Shown here in pieces: positions 13,056 through 21,413 of a DNA stretch of 64,000 nucleotides (positions are counted from its first letter, which is position 1; each line of letters begins with the position of its first letter). Source of the stretch: Cellulomonas shaoxiangyii (GTDB taxonomy: Bacteria > Actinomycetota > Actinomycetes > Actinomycetales > Cellulomonadaceae). The DNA lies in the NCBI RefSeq assembly GCF_004798685.1, contig NZ_CP039291.1, positions 1,364,001 through 1,428,000 of the forward strand, given 5' to 3'. The position numbers and the translations under genes were made by a program. Below the pieces are notes generated by a model. It had not been told where the DNA came from. It saw only the letters and a list, made by a program, of their open reading frames with translations, and did no database searches.

Positions 13056-13595
13056 TCAGCCCTCCGTGCGGGGCCTGTCCGGCACCGCGAAGAGCGCCTG
13101 CATCTTGTCGAGGCACTGCTCCTGGCCGGCCTGCGACTGGGCGGCCGTCTCCTCGTCGACGTACCCGGTCTCCGTCACCGTGATGCGGGTCCGCCCGTGG
13201 TCCAGGGCCTCGAGCACGACCACGTGCGGCACCTCGCCCGGGACGGTCGCCGGCACGCCCGCCTCGGCCGGGGTGAGCGTCGCGCCGGCCTCGTCCACGA
13301 ACGTGCTGACGAACGCCAGGCGCTCGGGCGGGTGCACCGCTCGGAAGGACCACCGGTTGTGGATCCGGAAGCCACCCCACTCGTCGGGGGCCTGCATGGT
13401 CACGAGGGTCGAGCCGCCGACGCGCAGGTCCACGTCCGCGCGCGGGCACGTGAAGCCGACGGGTCCCCACCACCGGCGGAGCAGGTCGGGGTCGCTCCAT
13501 GCCGTCCAGGCCACGTCGGGCGGGACGTCGAGCTCGCGCGAGACGACGACGGCGTGCTCCGTCGGGGGCGCGTCCTGCTGGTCGCGGTCGGTCAT
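13056..13595 (-). CDS. SRPBCC/AHSA1-family protein
   Basis: 179 residues with the START-like AHSA1 fold: RELDVPPDVAWTAWSDPDLLRRWWGP near the N-terminus, then GGFRIHNRW and a late TRITVTETGYVDE strand. Such proteins bind hydrophobic ligands or act with ArsR regulators; no ArsR gene is adjacent. The ATG has GAGGAG about 6 nt upstream. Function beyond the fold is not predictable. Confidence 0.85.
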   Translation of the reverse strand: MTDRDQQDAPPTEHAVVVSRELDVPPDVAWTAWSDPDLLRRWWGPVGFTCPRADVDLRVGGSTLVTMQAPDEWGGFRIHNRWSFRAVHPPERLAFVSTFVDEAGATLTPAEAGVPATVPGEVPHVVVLEALDHGRTRITVTETGYVDEETAAQSQAGQEQCLDKMQALFAVPDRPRTEG

Positions 13596-13726
13596 CGGTG
13601 CTCCTCGGCGTGCGGCGGGCGCGATGTGGTGTGGACCGCGGACGGCGCGCGAAGTCATCGGCCCGGGCGCCGTCCGTGCGCGGGGCGCGCAGGCACGTCG
13701 GGCCGGCGCACGGGGTCCGGAGCCGC

Positions 13727-14374
13727 TCACCGTCCGGAGAAGGTCGGCTCCCCGGGAGCGACGGCGGGCGGACGCACGCCCAGGGACCTCAGCTCCAGGG
13801 CCGCGAGGGCCCGCACGACGTCGGGGTCGCCGCGGCGCCAGGCGCCGGCCGGGTCGTCGCAGACGTGTGCGAGCCGCGTGACCGGCTGCGTGGCCAGCGC
13901 GCGCAGCGCGAAGAGGTCGAGGTCGGCGGCGGAGTCCACGAGCCGGGCGGCGGCCCCGGCACGGCGCGCGAAGGACACCCGGGCGCGCAGCCAGGCGACG
14001 AGCACCACGAGCACCGGCCCGAGCGCGACCGCGACGGCCGCGGCGAGCGCGAGACGTGCCGCACCCTCCTGCACCTGCACCCCGGCGGCTGCGATGGACG
14101 CGGCGGCGCCCCCGGCGGCGTCGAACGGCGCCCGGACGTCGTCCCCGACGACCGGGATGCCGGCCACGGAGTCCCCGGCGGAGCCCAGGCTGTCGCGCAG
14201 CGACGTGCCGGCGTCCTCCAGGGTGCGGCCGGGTGCGCCGAGGCGCGCCACGACGTCGTGCAGCCGGCGGGCGACCCACACCCACGCGGCGACCCACGCG
14301 AGCACCGCGAGATCGCCGACGACCTGCCGCGCCCGCCGCGGCCCGTCCTGCGCGTAGAACCTCATGCGGGTCAT
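13727..14374 (-). CDS. Membrane protein of unknown function, two-span
   Basis: 215 residues. A first hydrophobic span lies at about 21-37 (VVGDLAVLAWVAAWVWVA) and a second at about 107-127 (LALAAAVAVALGPVLVVLVAW); the segment between is Gly/Ala/Asp-rich with apolipoprotein-like character. The C-terminal part is helical with a Cys (LAHVCDDP). The start may be ATG 14374 or 14365. I recognise no named family. Confidence 0.7.
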   Translation of the reverse strand: MTRMRFYAQDGPRRARQVVGDLAVLAWVAAWVWVARRLHDVVARLGAPGRTLEDAGTSLRDSLGSAGDSVAGIPVVGDDVRAPFDAAGGAAASIAAAGVQVQEGAARLALAAAVAVALGPVLVVLVAWLRARVSFARRAGAAARLVDSAADLDLFALRALATQPVTRLAHVCDDPAGAWRRGDPDVVRALAALELRSLGVRPPAVAPGEPTFSGR

Positions 14375-14525
14375 GGTGGTGGGTCGGCCGCCTGGGCGCA
14401 GTCCGGGCGGACGCGGCCACCACCGCCAGGAGGGCCGGCGCCGTGTGCGCCGCGCATCGGTGGGCCCGTGCGGTGGTCATGACCCGGAACGACCGGATCT
14501 GCCCGGATCGACGTCGTGGCGCCGT

Positions 14526-14555
14526 TTGACAGCAGCTCTCGGGCGCGTCTTCGAT
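14526..14555 (+). promoter_or_regulatory. Candidate promoter of the dehydrogenase-DUF2264 operon
   Basis: TTGACA (14526-14531), a consensus -35, and TTCGAT (14550-14555) with an 18-bp spacer; +1 near 14562, giving a 70-nt leader. Confidence 0.4.
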
Positions 14556-14631
14556 GACCGGAGAGCGCTCACCGGCGACCGTCGACCGGGCGCGTCAGAG
14601 CGTCCGCGCCCCTCGACGACGAAGGACCGCC

Positions 14632-15642
14632 GTGTTCCGTCCCGACACGCTGCTGGTCATGGACGCGGCCACCTTCGCCCTGCAGTTCCGCGGTGACGAG
14701 CTCGCCCGGCTCGCCGCGCTCGCCGAGGTCGGCGACCCGGTGTGGACCGACGAGCTCGACAGCGCCCCGACCCGCCGTCGGCTCGCGCGCGCCCAGGTGC
14801 TCGTGACGTCGTGGGGCGCTCCCGCACTGACGGCGGAGCGGCTCGCCGCCGCTCCCGCGCTGCGCGCGGTGCTGCACGCGGCGGGCAGCGTGCGGGGGAT
14901 CGTCGGCGAGGACGTCTACCGCCGCGGCGTCGCGGTGAGCACGGCGGCGGACGCGAACGCCGTGCCCGTCGCCGAGTACACGCTCGCCGCGATCGTCCTC
15001 GCGGGCAAGAAGGCGCCCTTCCTCGCCGCGCAGGGCCGCACCGCCCCGGTCACCTGGAACGACGTGGTCGCCCGCGACGACCTGTCGAACTACGGCCGCA
15101 CGGTCGCCGTCGTCGGCTTCTCGCGCACCGGCCGCCGGGTCGTGGAGCTGCTCCGCCTGCTCGACACGGCCGCGGTGCTCGTCGTCGACCCCTACGCCGA
15201 CGCGGCGCAGGTGCGTGCCGCGGGCGGCGAGCCGGCCGAGCTGGACGACGCGCTGCGCCGCGCCGACGTGCTCTCGCTGCACGCGCCCGCGCTGCCCGAG
15301 ACGCACCACCTGATCGGCGCGCGCGAGCTCGCGCTGCTGCCGCACGGCGCGACGCTCGTGAACACCGCCCGGGGGTCGCTCGTCGACCACGACGCGCTCC
15401 TCGTCGCCTGCGCGGCCGGCCGGCTGGACGCGATCCTCGACGTGACCGATCCCGAGCCGCTGCCGGCCGGGCACCCGTTGTTGGGGCTACCCAACGTGAT
15501 GGTCACGCCGCACGTCGCGGGGTCCCTCGGGCGGGAGACACGGCGCATGGCGCAGCACGCGCTCGACGAGCTCGAGGCGCTCGTCCAGGGTCGGCCGCTC
15601 GCCACGCCGCTGACGGCCGCCACCGCGGCGGTGAGCGCGTGA
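14632..15642 (+). CDS. D-isomer-specific 2-hydroxyacid dehydrogenase
   Basis: 336 residues, NAD(P)-dependent. The Rossmann domain has VAVVGFSRTGRRVVELL (GxGxxG variant) and LVVDPYADA; the catalytic trio is Arg in NTARGSLVD, Glu in DVTDPEPLP and His in TPHVAGSLG. This is the usual family length. GTG 14632 has GAAGGA 5 nt upstream; ATG 14659 is an alternative. The stop overlaps the next gene by 4 nt, so it is coupled to a DUF2264 protein, which suggests a role in catabolism of a sugar acid or polysaccharide product. Substrate unknown. Confidence 0.88.
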   Translation: MFRPDTLLVMDAATFALQFRGDELARLAALAEVGDPVWTDELDSAPTRRRLARAQVLVTSWGAPALTAERLAAAPALRAVLHAAGSVRGIVGEDVYRRGVAVSTAADANAVPVAEYTLAAIVLAGKKAPFLAAQGRTAPVTWNDVVARDDLSNYGRTVAVVGFSRTGRRVVELLRLLDTAAVLVVDPYADAAQVRAAGGEPAELDDALRRADVLSLHAPALPETHHLIGARELALLPHGATLVNTARGSLVDHDALLVACAAGRLDAILDVTDPEPLPAGHPLLGLPNVMVTPHVAGSLGRETRRMAQHALDELEALVQGRPLATPLTAATAAVSA

Positions 15643-17714
15643 GCGCCGGGGCTGCGGCGACGGCCGGTCCGGGGGCGCCGGCCGGTGCGGGGTGGGACCG
15701 CGAGCGCTGGGCGGCCTTCGCGGACGGCCTGCTGCTGGCCGTGCGGCCGCACGCGTCACCGGACCACGCCCTGATCACGCTGCCCGGGGCGCCGGGCGGG
15801 TACGGGTCGGCGGTCGACGGGCTCGAGGGCTTCGCGCGCACGTTCCTCACCGCGGGCTTCCGGCTCGCGGGGGAGCGGGGCGCCGACCCGCTCGGGCTCG
15901 CGCAGTGGTACGCCGACGGGCTCGCGGCGGGCACCGACCCGCACGGCGCGCACCGGTGGGTCCGGCTGCCCGAGCACGGGCAGTCCAAGGTGGAGGCGGC
16001 GTCGATCGCGCTCGTCCTCGACCTCACCCGGCCCTGGATCTGGGACCGGCTCTCGCCGCTCGTGCAGGAGCAGGTCGTCGACTACCTGTCGCCGGCCGTC
16101 GGCGACGCGACGTACCCGCGCATCAACTGGGTCTGGTTCCGGCTGGTGGTCCAGACGTTCCTGCGGTCCGTCGGGGGACCGTTCGCGCTCGACGAGATGC
16201 GCGACGACCTGGCCACGCACGACTCGTTCGTCCGTGGCGACGGCTGGCTGTCGGACGGCACCCAGCGGTCGTTCGACCACTACGTCGGCTGGGCGCTGCA
16301 CCTGTACCCGACCCTGTGGGGCCGCATGGCGGGTGCCGAGGACCTGGCGGCGCCGCGCAGGGCGTCCGACACGGCGATGCTCGACCGCTTCCTGCAGGAC
16401 GCCGTGCACCTCGTCGGCGGGGACGGCTCCCCGCTCGTCCAGGGCCGCAGCCTGGTCTACCGGTTCGCGGCGGCGGCGCCGTACTGGGTGGGCGCGGTCG
16501 CGGAGGTCCCGTCCGTGGCGCCCGGGACGCTGCGGCGCTGCGCGTCCGCCGTCGTCGACCACTTCGCCGCCCGCGGCGTCCCGGACGAGGACGGCCTGCT
16601 GTCCCTCGGCTGGCACGAGCCGTGGCCGGCGCTCGCGCAGAGCTACTCGGGGCCGGGGTCGCCGTACTGGGCGAGCAAGGGCCTCCTCGGCCTCGCACTG
16701 CCCGCCGACCACCCCGTCTGGACGGCTGACGAGGCGCCGCTGCCGAGCGCTGCGGGTGACGACGCACGCGTCGTGCGCCCCGCCGGGTGGCTGGTCACGG
16801 GGACGCGGGCGGACGGCATCGTGCGGGTCGTCAACCACGGCGTCGACCACGCGCGGCCGGGCGACCGGGTGGGGGACTCGCCGCTGTACGCGCGCCTCGG
16901 CTACTCGACCGCGACCGCGCCGCTGCTGGACGCCGCAGCCTGGACGAGCCCGGTGGACCAGTCCGTCGTCCTCGTGGACGCCGCGGGCCGCCGGTCGCAC
17001 CGCGCGGGCTTCACCACGCTCGAGCTGCCGGCGCCGCGGACCGTCGGCCCGGACGGCGCGGAGCTCCCCGGCGGTGCCGGGGTGCTCGTGGGCGGCTCGC
17101 ACGGCCCGGTGCACTGGCTCGCGCCGGAGCCCGGGCACGCGCTCGCGGGCCACGGCTACGGCGTGCCGGGCGCGGCGTCGCAGGCGGGCACGGTGACCGT
17201 CGTGTCGGTCGTCCGCGGTGCCTGGGAGGTGCGGCTCGTGCGGGTCGCCGACCCGGCCCCGGACGCGCTGGAGCTGCAGGTCGGCGGCTGGCCGCTGGCC
17301 GACGCGCGACCGCCCGCCGAGGAGGCCCTGCGTGCGTCGGGAACCGCGCGCGGGACGGGTGCACCCGGGCAGGTCGCCGTCGCGGTGCGCACCGCCCGCC
17401 TCGTCTCGACGGTCGCCGCCCCGGGGTCGGCGGCGCGCGGCGAGGTCGTGCGCTCCCACGACGCGTCGCCCCTCGGCGCGCACGCGGCGGTCCCGGTGGT
17501 CGCCCTGCCCGTGCGGCCGCCCGCCGACGGTGCGCTGCCCGGGTGGTGCGTCGTCGCGGTGGGGCTCGAGGGCGCCGACCTCGGGGCGCGCGACCGGCCG
17601 GCCGAGGCGCTGCGGGCGGCGCCGGACGGCGCGACGCGGGTGGTCGTCACGTGGGCGGACGGAGCGCGTACCACGGTGCGGCTCCCGGCCGACGGCGTCG
17701 ACGCGGGAGACTGA
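15639..17714 (+). CDS. DUF2264 domain protein (possible glycan-active enzyme)
   Basis: 691 residues, cytoplasmic (no signal peptide). The N-terminal ~360 residues match DUF2264: conserved ALITLPGAPGGYGSAVDGLEGFART, WVRLPEHGQSKVEAASIAL, INWVWFRLVVQTFLRSVGG and DGTQRSFDHYVGWALH. The rest is a beta-rich region. The family has an (alpha/alpha) toroid-like fold and I recall it being linked to a glucuronidase CAZy family (GH154), which I cannot verify here. GTG 15639 overlaps the dehydrogenase stop (GTGA). The pair probably processes an intracellular glycan fragment. Confidence 0.85.
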   Translation: MSAGAAATAGPGAPAGAGWDRERWAAFADGLLLAVRPHASPDHALITLPGAPGGYGSAVDGLEGFARTFLTAGFRLAGERGADPLGLAQWYADGLAAGTDPHGAHRWVRLPEHGQSKVEAASIALVLDLTRPWIWDRLSPLVQEQVVDYLSPAVGDATYPRINWVWFRLVVQTFLRSVGGPFALDEMRDDLATHDSFVRGDGWLSDGTQRSFDHYVGWALHLYPTLWGRMAGAEDLAAPRRASDTAMLDRFLQDAVHLVGGDGSPLVQGRSLVYRFAAAAPYWVGAVAEVPSVAPGTLRRCASAVVDHFAARGVPDEDGLLSLGWHEPWPALAQSYSGPGSPYWASKGLLGLALPADHPVWTADEAPLPSAAGDDARVVRPAGWLVTGTRADGIVRVVNHGVDHARPGDRVGDSPLYARLGYSTATAPLLDAAAWTSPVDQSVVLVDAAGRRSHRAGFTTLELPAPRTVGPDGAELPGGAGVLVGGSHGPVHWLAPEPGHALAGHGYGVPGAASQAGTVTVVSVVRGAWEVRLVRVADPAPDALELQVGGWPLADARPPAEEALRASGTARGTGAPGQVAVAVRTARLVSTVAAPGSAARGEVVRSHDASPLGAHAAVPVVALPVRPPADGALPGWCVVAVGLEGADLGARDRPAEALRAAPDGATRVVVTWADGARTTVRLPADGVDAGD

Positions 17715-17720
17715 CGCCGC

Positions 17721-17745
17721 ACCGGTCGGGGAAGAGCCGGCCGGT
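17721..17745. terminator. Hairpin between convergent genes
   Basis: ACCGGTCGG / CCGGCCGGT, 9 bp with one G-T pair and a 7-nt loop, in the 30-nt gap between the DUF2264 and hydrolase stops. Probably a shared terminator without a T-tract. Confidence 0.45.
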
Positions 17746-19445
17746 CACGGCCCGAGGACCGCCCGGACGCGTTCGGTGTCCGCGGACGTCCACCCGTCGG
17801 GCGCGGCGACGGCGACCCACCCGTCGAGCGCCAGGGCGTCGTAGTTGTGCCCGTGGCCGTCCGGCACCGACTTGGCGTTGAGCAGGTCGAACGTCAGCTG
17901 CCAGAAGGTGACCAGCGGGAACCACCGCAGCACCGGGCGGTCCACGCCGTCGGGGCGCTCACGGAGCCAGTCCGGCTCGGACAGCAGCAGGTCGGGGCTC
18001 CACCACACGACGGGGTCGGACGCGTGCTGCAGGTACAGCGCCCGCGGCGGTTCCCACGCCGTCGGCGGGGTCGTGATCTGCTGGGCGTCGCCGGCGAAGC
18101 GCACGAGCAGCCCGCTGGCGTAGACCGGCGCGAGGGCGGGTGTGCCGGGGTCGCGCCGCTCGACGAGGGCGTGCCAGATCTGGTTCGCGTTCGGCGGGCC
18201 CACCCACAGCACCCCGTCGAGGCGCTCGCGGATGTCGGCGAGCGACGTGAAGGCGTTCTCGCTGCCGTAGGAGCCGAGGGACTCGCCGTACGCCAGCAGC
18301 AGCGGGCGGTCGCCCTCGGGAAGCGCCTCGACGCGTTCCTCGACCGCCGCGGTGAGCGCGCGCGCCTCGTCGGTGGCGCGCGAGCGGTCCGTGAGGAAGG
18401 ACAGCCAGCTGGGCAGGTAGGAGTACTGGGTGGCGACCGCTGCCGTGTCGCCGCCGTACATGAGCTCGAGCGCCTCCACCGCCGGGCCGTTGACCCAGCC
18501 GCTGCCGGTCGTCGTCGCCACGAGCAGCACCGACCGGTCGAACGCGCCGGTGCGCTCGAGCTCCTCCACCGCGAGCGCGGCCCGGCCGCGCGGCGTCTCG
18601 GCGCTCTCGATCCCCGCGTACACCCGGATCGGGGTCGTGGGCGCGCCCACCGCGCCGGCCGACCGCAGCTGCGCCGGGGTCGGGCCCTGCGCCACGAAGC
18701 GCCGGCCCTCCCGCCCGAGGGACTCCCACGGCACCGACGAGGCCGACGAGCCCGTGCGTTCCTGGGCCCGGGGCTGCCGGACGCCCGGGTGGTCCTGGTC
18801 GTTGCGAGCCGCGAACACCGCGTCCGCCGTCGAGAGGCCGCGGCGCAGCAGCAGGTCGTCGACGAGGAGGACGGCCCCCAGCACGAGCACCGCCGCGACC
18901 GCGCTCGCGACCGTGTGGGGCCACCGGAGGTGAGCCTCGAGGAACCGGTCGAACCGGCGGCTCACCCCCCACACGCCGCGCGCCGCGAGGACGAGGACGG
19001 CAGCGATGAGCACGAGGAGCGGTGCTGCCCGCAACCAGTCGGCGGTCGAGGGCGCCGGCATCCCGATCGCCGCGGTCATGGCCCGCTGCCAGCGGGCGCC
19101 GACGACGAGCATCAGAACGAGGGCGAGCAGCGCCGTGACGGCGAGCGCCGGGCGCAGCCTTGGCGCCACGTCCTCCGGCACCCGCGCGCGTGCCGACGCG
19201 AGCAGGCGGCGCCACGCCGGCACCCGACGCAGGACCCACGCGAGCGCGACACCCACGCCGTAGCCGAGCGCGCCGGAGATGCCGGAGACGAGGGCCTGGT
19301 AGAGCCAGTCGCGGGGGAGCAGCGACGGGGTCATCGCGACCATCGCGAACACGGTGGCGACGACCAGGCCCGCGGGGTGCGGTGGCCGCGGGCGCCGGCT
19401 CCGCCGGTCCGTGCCCGCCCTGCCGCGTGCGCGCCGCTGCGCCAT
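17745..19445 (-). CDS. Membrane-anchored alpha/beta-hydrolase
   Basis: 566 residues with about five N-terminal membrane spans (from about residue 25, LVVATVFAMVAMTPSLL, through about 215) followed by a cytoplasmic or extracytoplasmic alpha/beta-hydrolase domain. The nucleophile elbow is GESLGS; DNA context and features such as IRVYAGIESAETPRGRA, VLLVATTTGSGWVNGP and WFPLVTFWQLTFDL match the actinobacterial alpha/beta-hydrolase_9 family. ATG 19445 has GGGGGAG upstream; an earlier in-frame ATG at 19508 is less likely. Substrate is unknown; lipid or polyester hydrolysis is a guess. Confidence 0.85.
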   Translation of the reverse strand: MAQRRARGRAGTDRRSRRPRPPHPAGLVVATVFAMVAMTPSLLPRDWLYQALVSGISGALGYGVGVALAWVLRRVPAWRRLLASARARVPEDVAPRLRPALAVTALLALVLMLVVGARWQRAMTAAIGMPAPSTADWLRAAPLLVLIAAVLVLAARGVWGVSRRFDRFLEAHLRWPHTVASAVAAVLVLGAVLLVDDLLLRRGLSTADAVFAARNDQDHPGVRQPRAQERTGSSASSVPWESLGREGRRFVAQGPTPAQLRSAGAVGAPTTPIRVYAGIESAETPRGRAALAVEELERTGAFDRSVLLVATTTGSGWVNGPAVEALELMYGGDTAAVATQYSYLPSWLSFLTDRSRATDEARALTAAVEERVEALPEGDRPLLLAYGESLGSYGSENAFTSLADIRERLDGVLWVGPPNANQIWHALVERRDPGTPALAPVYASGLLVRFAGDAQQITTPPTAWEPPRALYLQHASDPVVWWSPDLLLSEPDWLRERPDGVDRPVLRWFPLVTFWQLTFDLLNAKSVPDGHGHNYDALALDGWVAVAAPDGWTSADTERVRAVLGP

Positions 19446-19629
19446 GCGCGCTCCCCCCGGGCGGTGGCGGCGCCGCCGCGACCGGGCCGCGCGCCGTCGC
19501 CCGAGCATGACACCGGGCCGGATCGTCCGCCAGCACTGGTGGACGCGCGCGTCGATCGCTGCGAGCCTCGACGGGCAGGCGTCCGACGGCGCTCCCCGCG
19601 TCCGCCACCACGCCGAGGGGAGCGGACCC

Positions 19630-21099
19630 ATGGCCGTGTCGAGGAGTGCGGGGTCGGTGTGGCGGCGCATGCCCGTCGACCGGATGGACGAGGTGGAGTC
19701 CGGCAGCGGCGCGGGCAGGCTGTCGAAGAGCCTGGGCCTGTGGCAGCTCACCGCGATCGGCGTCGGCGGCATCATCGGCGTCGGGATCTTCTCCCTCGCC
19801 GGGCTCGTCGCCCACGGCGACGCGGAGAACCCGGGCGTCGGGCCGGCCGTGCTCATCTCGTTCCTCGTCGCGGGGCTCGCGTCCGCGGCCGCGGCCCTGT
19901 CGTACGCGGAGTTCGCGGGGATGGTCCCGCGCGCCGGGTCGGCGTACACCTACGGGTACGTGGCGCTCGGGGAGATCGTCGGCTGGTTCATCGGGTGGGA
20001 CCTGCTGCTCGAGTACATCGCCATCGTCGCCGTCGTGGCGATCGGCATCTCCGGGTACCTCGAGGCGTTCCTGGCCGGGTTCGGCGTCGAGCTGCCCGCG
20101 GCGGTCACCGCCAGCGCGGAGGAGGGCGGCGTCGTCAACGTGCCCGCGCTCCTCATCTGCCTGCTCGTCACGTTCGTCCTCAGCCGGGGCACGCGGGCGT
20201 TCGGCCGGTTCGAGCTCGTCGCCGTCGCGATCAAGATCGTGCTGATCCTGTTCATCATCGGGCTGGGCGTCTTCTACGTGGACAGCGCCAACTACGACCC
20301 GTTCCTGCCCAACGGCTTCGGCCCGGTGCTCACGGGCGCCGCGACCGTGTTCTTCGCCGTGTTCGGGTACGACGCGATGTCCACCGCCGCGGAGGAGGCG
20401 ACGGACGGCCGCAAGCACATGCCGAAGGCGATCATCCTGTCCCTGGTCATCGCGATGCTGCTGTACGTCGCGGCGACGCTCGTGCTGACCGGGCTGCAGA
20501 GCTACGAGGAGATCGACCCGGAGGCGGGCTTCGCGTCGGCGTTCACGAACGTCGGCCTCCCGGTGGTCGCGAGCATCATCTCGGTGTTCGCGGTGCTGTC
20601 GATCCTCACGGTGATGCTGACGTTCCTGCTCGGGGTCACGCGCGTGTGGTTCTCGATGAGCCGCGACGGCCTGCTGCCGACGTGGTTCGCGGCCACCGAC
20701 CGGCACGGGACGCCACAGCGGGTGACGTGGATCGCGGGCACCGCGTCGGCGCTGCTGGCGGGCGTCTTCCCGATCCGCGCGGTCGCCGACCTGACGAACA
20801 TCGGCATCCTGTCCGCGTTCGTGGTGGTGTGCGTCGCCGTCATCCTGTTCCGCTACACGCGCCCCGACGAGCCGCGCTCGTTCCGGCTGCCCCTGATGCC
20901 GTTCGTGCCGGCGTTCGGCGTGCTCGCGTCCGCCTTCCTCATCCTGCAGCTGCACTGGGAGACGTGGCTGCGCTTCGGGGTGTGGCTGGCGATCGGCCTC
21001 GTCGTCTACTTCGCCTACGGGCGCGGCCACTCGCTGCTGAACCCGGACAGCCCGCACCACGCGCGACGGGCAGCACCGGAGCCGGTGCCGGACCCGTGA
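19630..21099 (+). CDS. APC-family amino-acid permease
   Basis: 489 residues with about 12 hydrophobic segments. TM1 carries the broken-helix motif GVGGIIGVGIFSLAG; VFGYDAMSTAAEEATDGRKHMPKAI is typical of cationic amino-acid transporter (YfnA/CAT) members. ATG 19630 follows GAGGGGAG. Transports an amino acid, probably by proton symport; specificity is not readable. Confidence 0.9.
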   Translation: MAVSRSAGSVWRRMPVDRMDEVESGSGAGRLSKSLGLWQLTAIGVGGIIGVGIFSLAGLVAHGDAENPGVGPAVLISFLVAGLASAAAALSYAEFAGMVPRAGSAYTYGYVALGEIVGWFIGWDLLLEYIAIVAVVAIGISGYLEAFLAGFGVELPAAVTASAEEGGVVNVPALLICLLVTFVLSRGTRAFGRFELVAVAIKIVLILFIIGLGVFYVDSANYDPFLPNGFGPVLTGAATVFFAVFGYDAMSTAAEEATDGRKHMPKAIILSLVIAMLLYVAATLVLTGLQSYEEIDPEAGFASAFTNVGLPVVASIISVFAVLSILTVMLTFLLGVTRVWFSMSRDGLLPTWFAATDRHGTPQRVTWIAGTASALLAGVFPIRAVADLTNIGILSAFVVVCVAVILFRYTRPDEPRSFRLPLMPFVPAFGVLASAFLILQLHWETWLRFGVWLAIGLVVYFAYGRGHSLLNPDSPHHARRAAPEPVPDP

Positions 21100-21413
21100 G
21101 CGGCCGTGACCTCCGCCACGGCTGCACGGTCGTCCACGGCTCGACCGCGCCGGTGTGACCACGACCCCGCGGTGATCTGCAGCACGGCCACGCGCAGGGC
21201 TGTCGCGCCGCCGAGCACGGTCCCGACGACCGCCGTGACGTCGCTCACGTCGCCCAGGCGTCCGCGGACCCGGTCGCCGAGCGGGACGCGGGCGGGTGCA
21301 GACCGCCCGGCCCGTGCTCCGTCTCCGTCCTCTCCTGCTGCGCGTCCGGGAGCGGCAGGGGACCACGTTCCGACGGCGGCGGTGCGACCGTGGCCACCCG
21401 TTAGCCTCGTGCG
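21100..21413. other. Intergenic region, no gene assigned
   Basis: 314 nt between the permease and thrE. I see no frame with an SD and convincing codon use. A leftward frame entering the permease 3' end contains a hydrophobic stretch (DVTAVVGTVLGGATALRVAVLQ) but has no supported start and overlaps coding DNA. The region ends with the thrE -10. Confidence 0.5.
21402..21407 (+). promoter_or_regulatory. -10 hexamer of leaderless thrE
   Basis: TAGCCT ends 7 nt before the GTG at 21414, so +1 coincides with the start codon; there is no SD. Confidence 0.55.

Noticed and set aside
13596-13726. A possible small gene between the SRPBCC and membrane-protein genes
   Set aside because: 131 nt with no SD-supported frame; nothing seen.
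21015-21305. Leftward frame with a hydrophobic stretch between the permease and thrE
   Set aside because: It overlaps the 3' end of the permease, lacks an SD-supported start and matches nothing I know; a decayed gene cannot be excluded.
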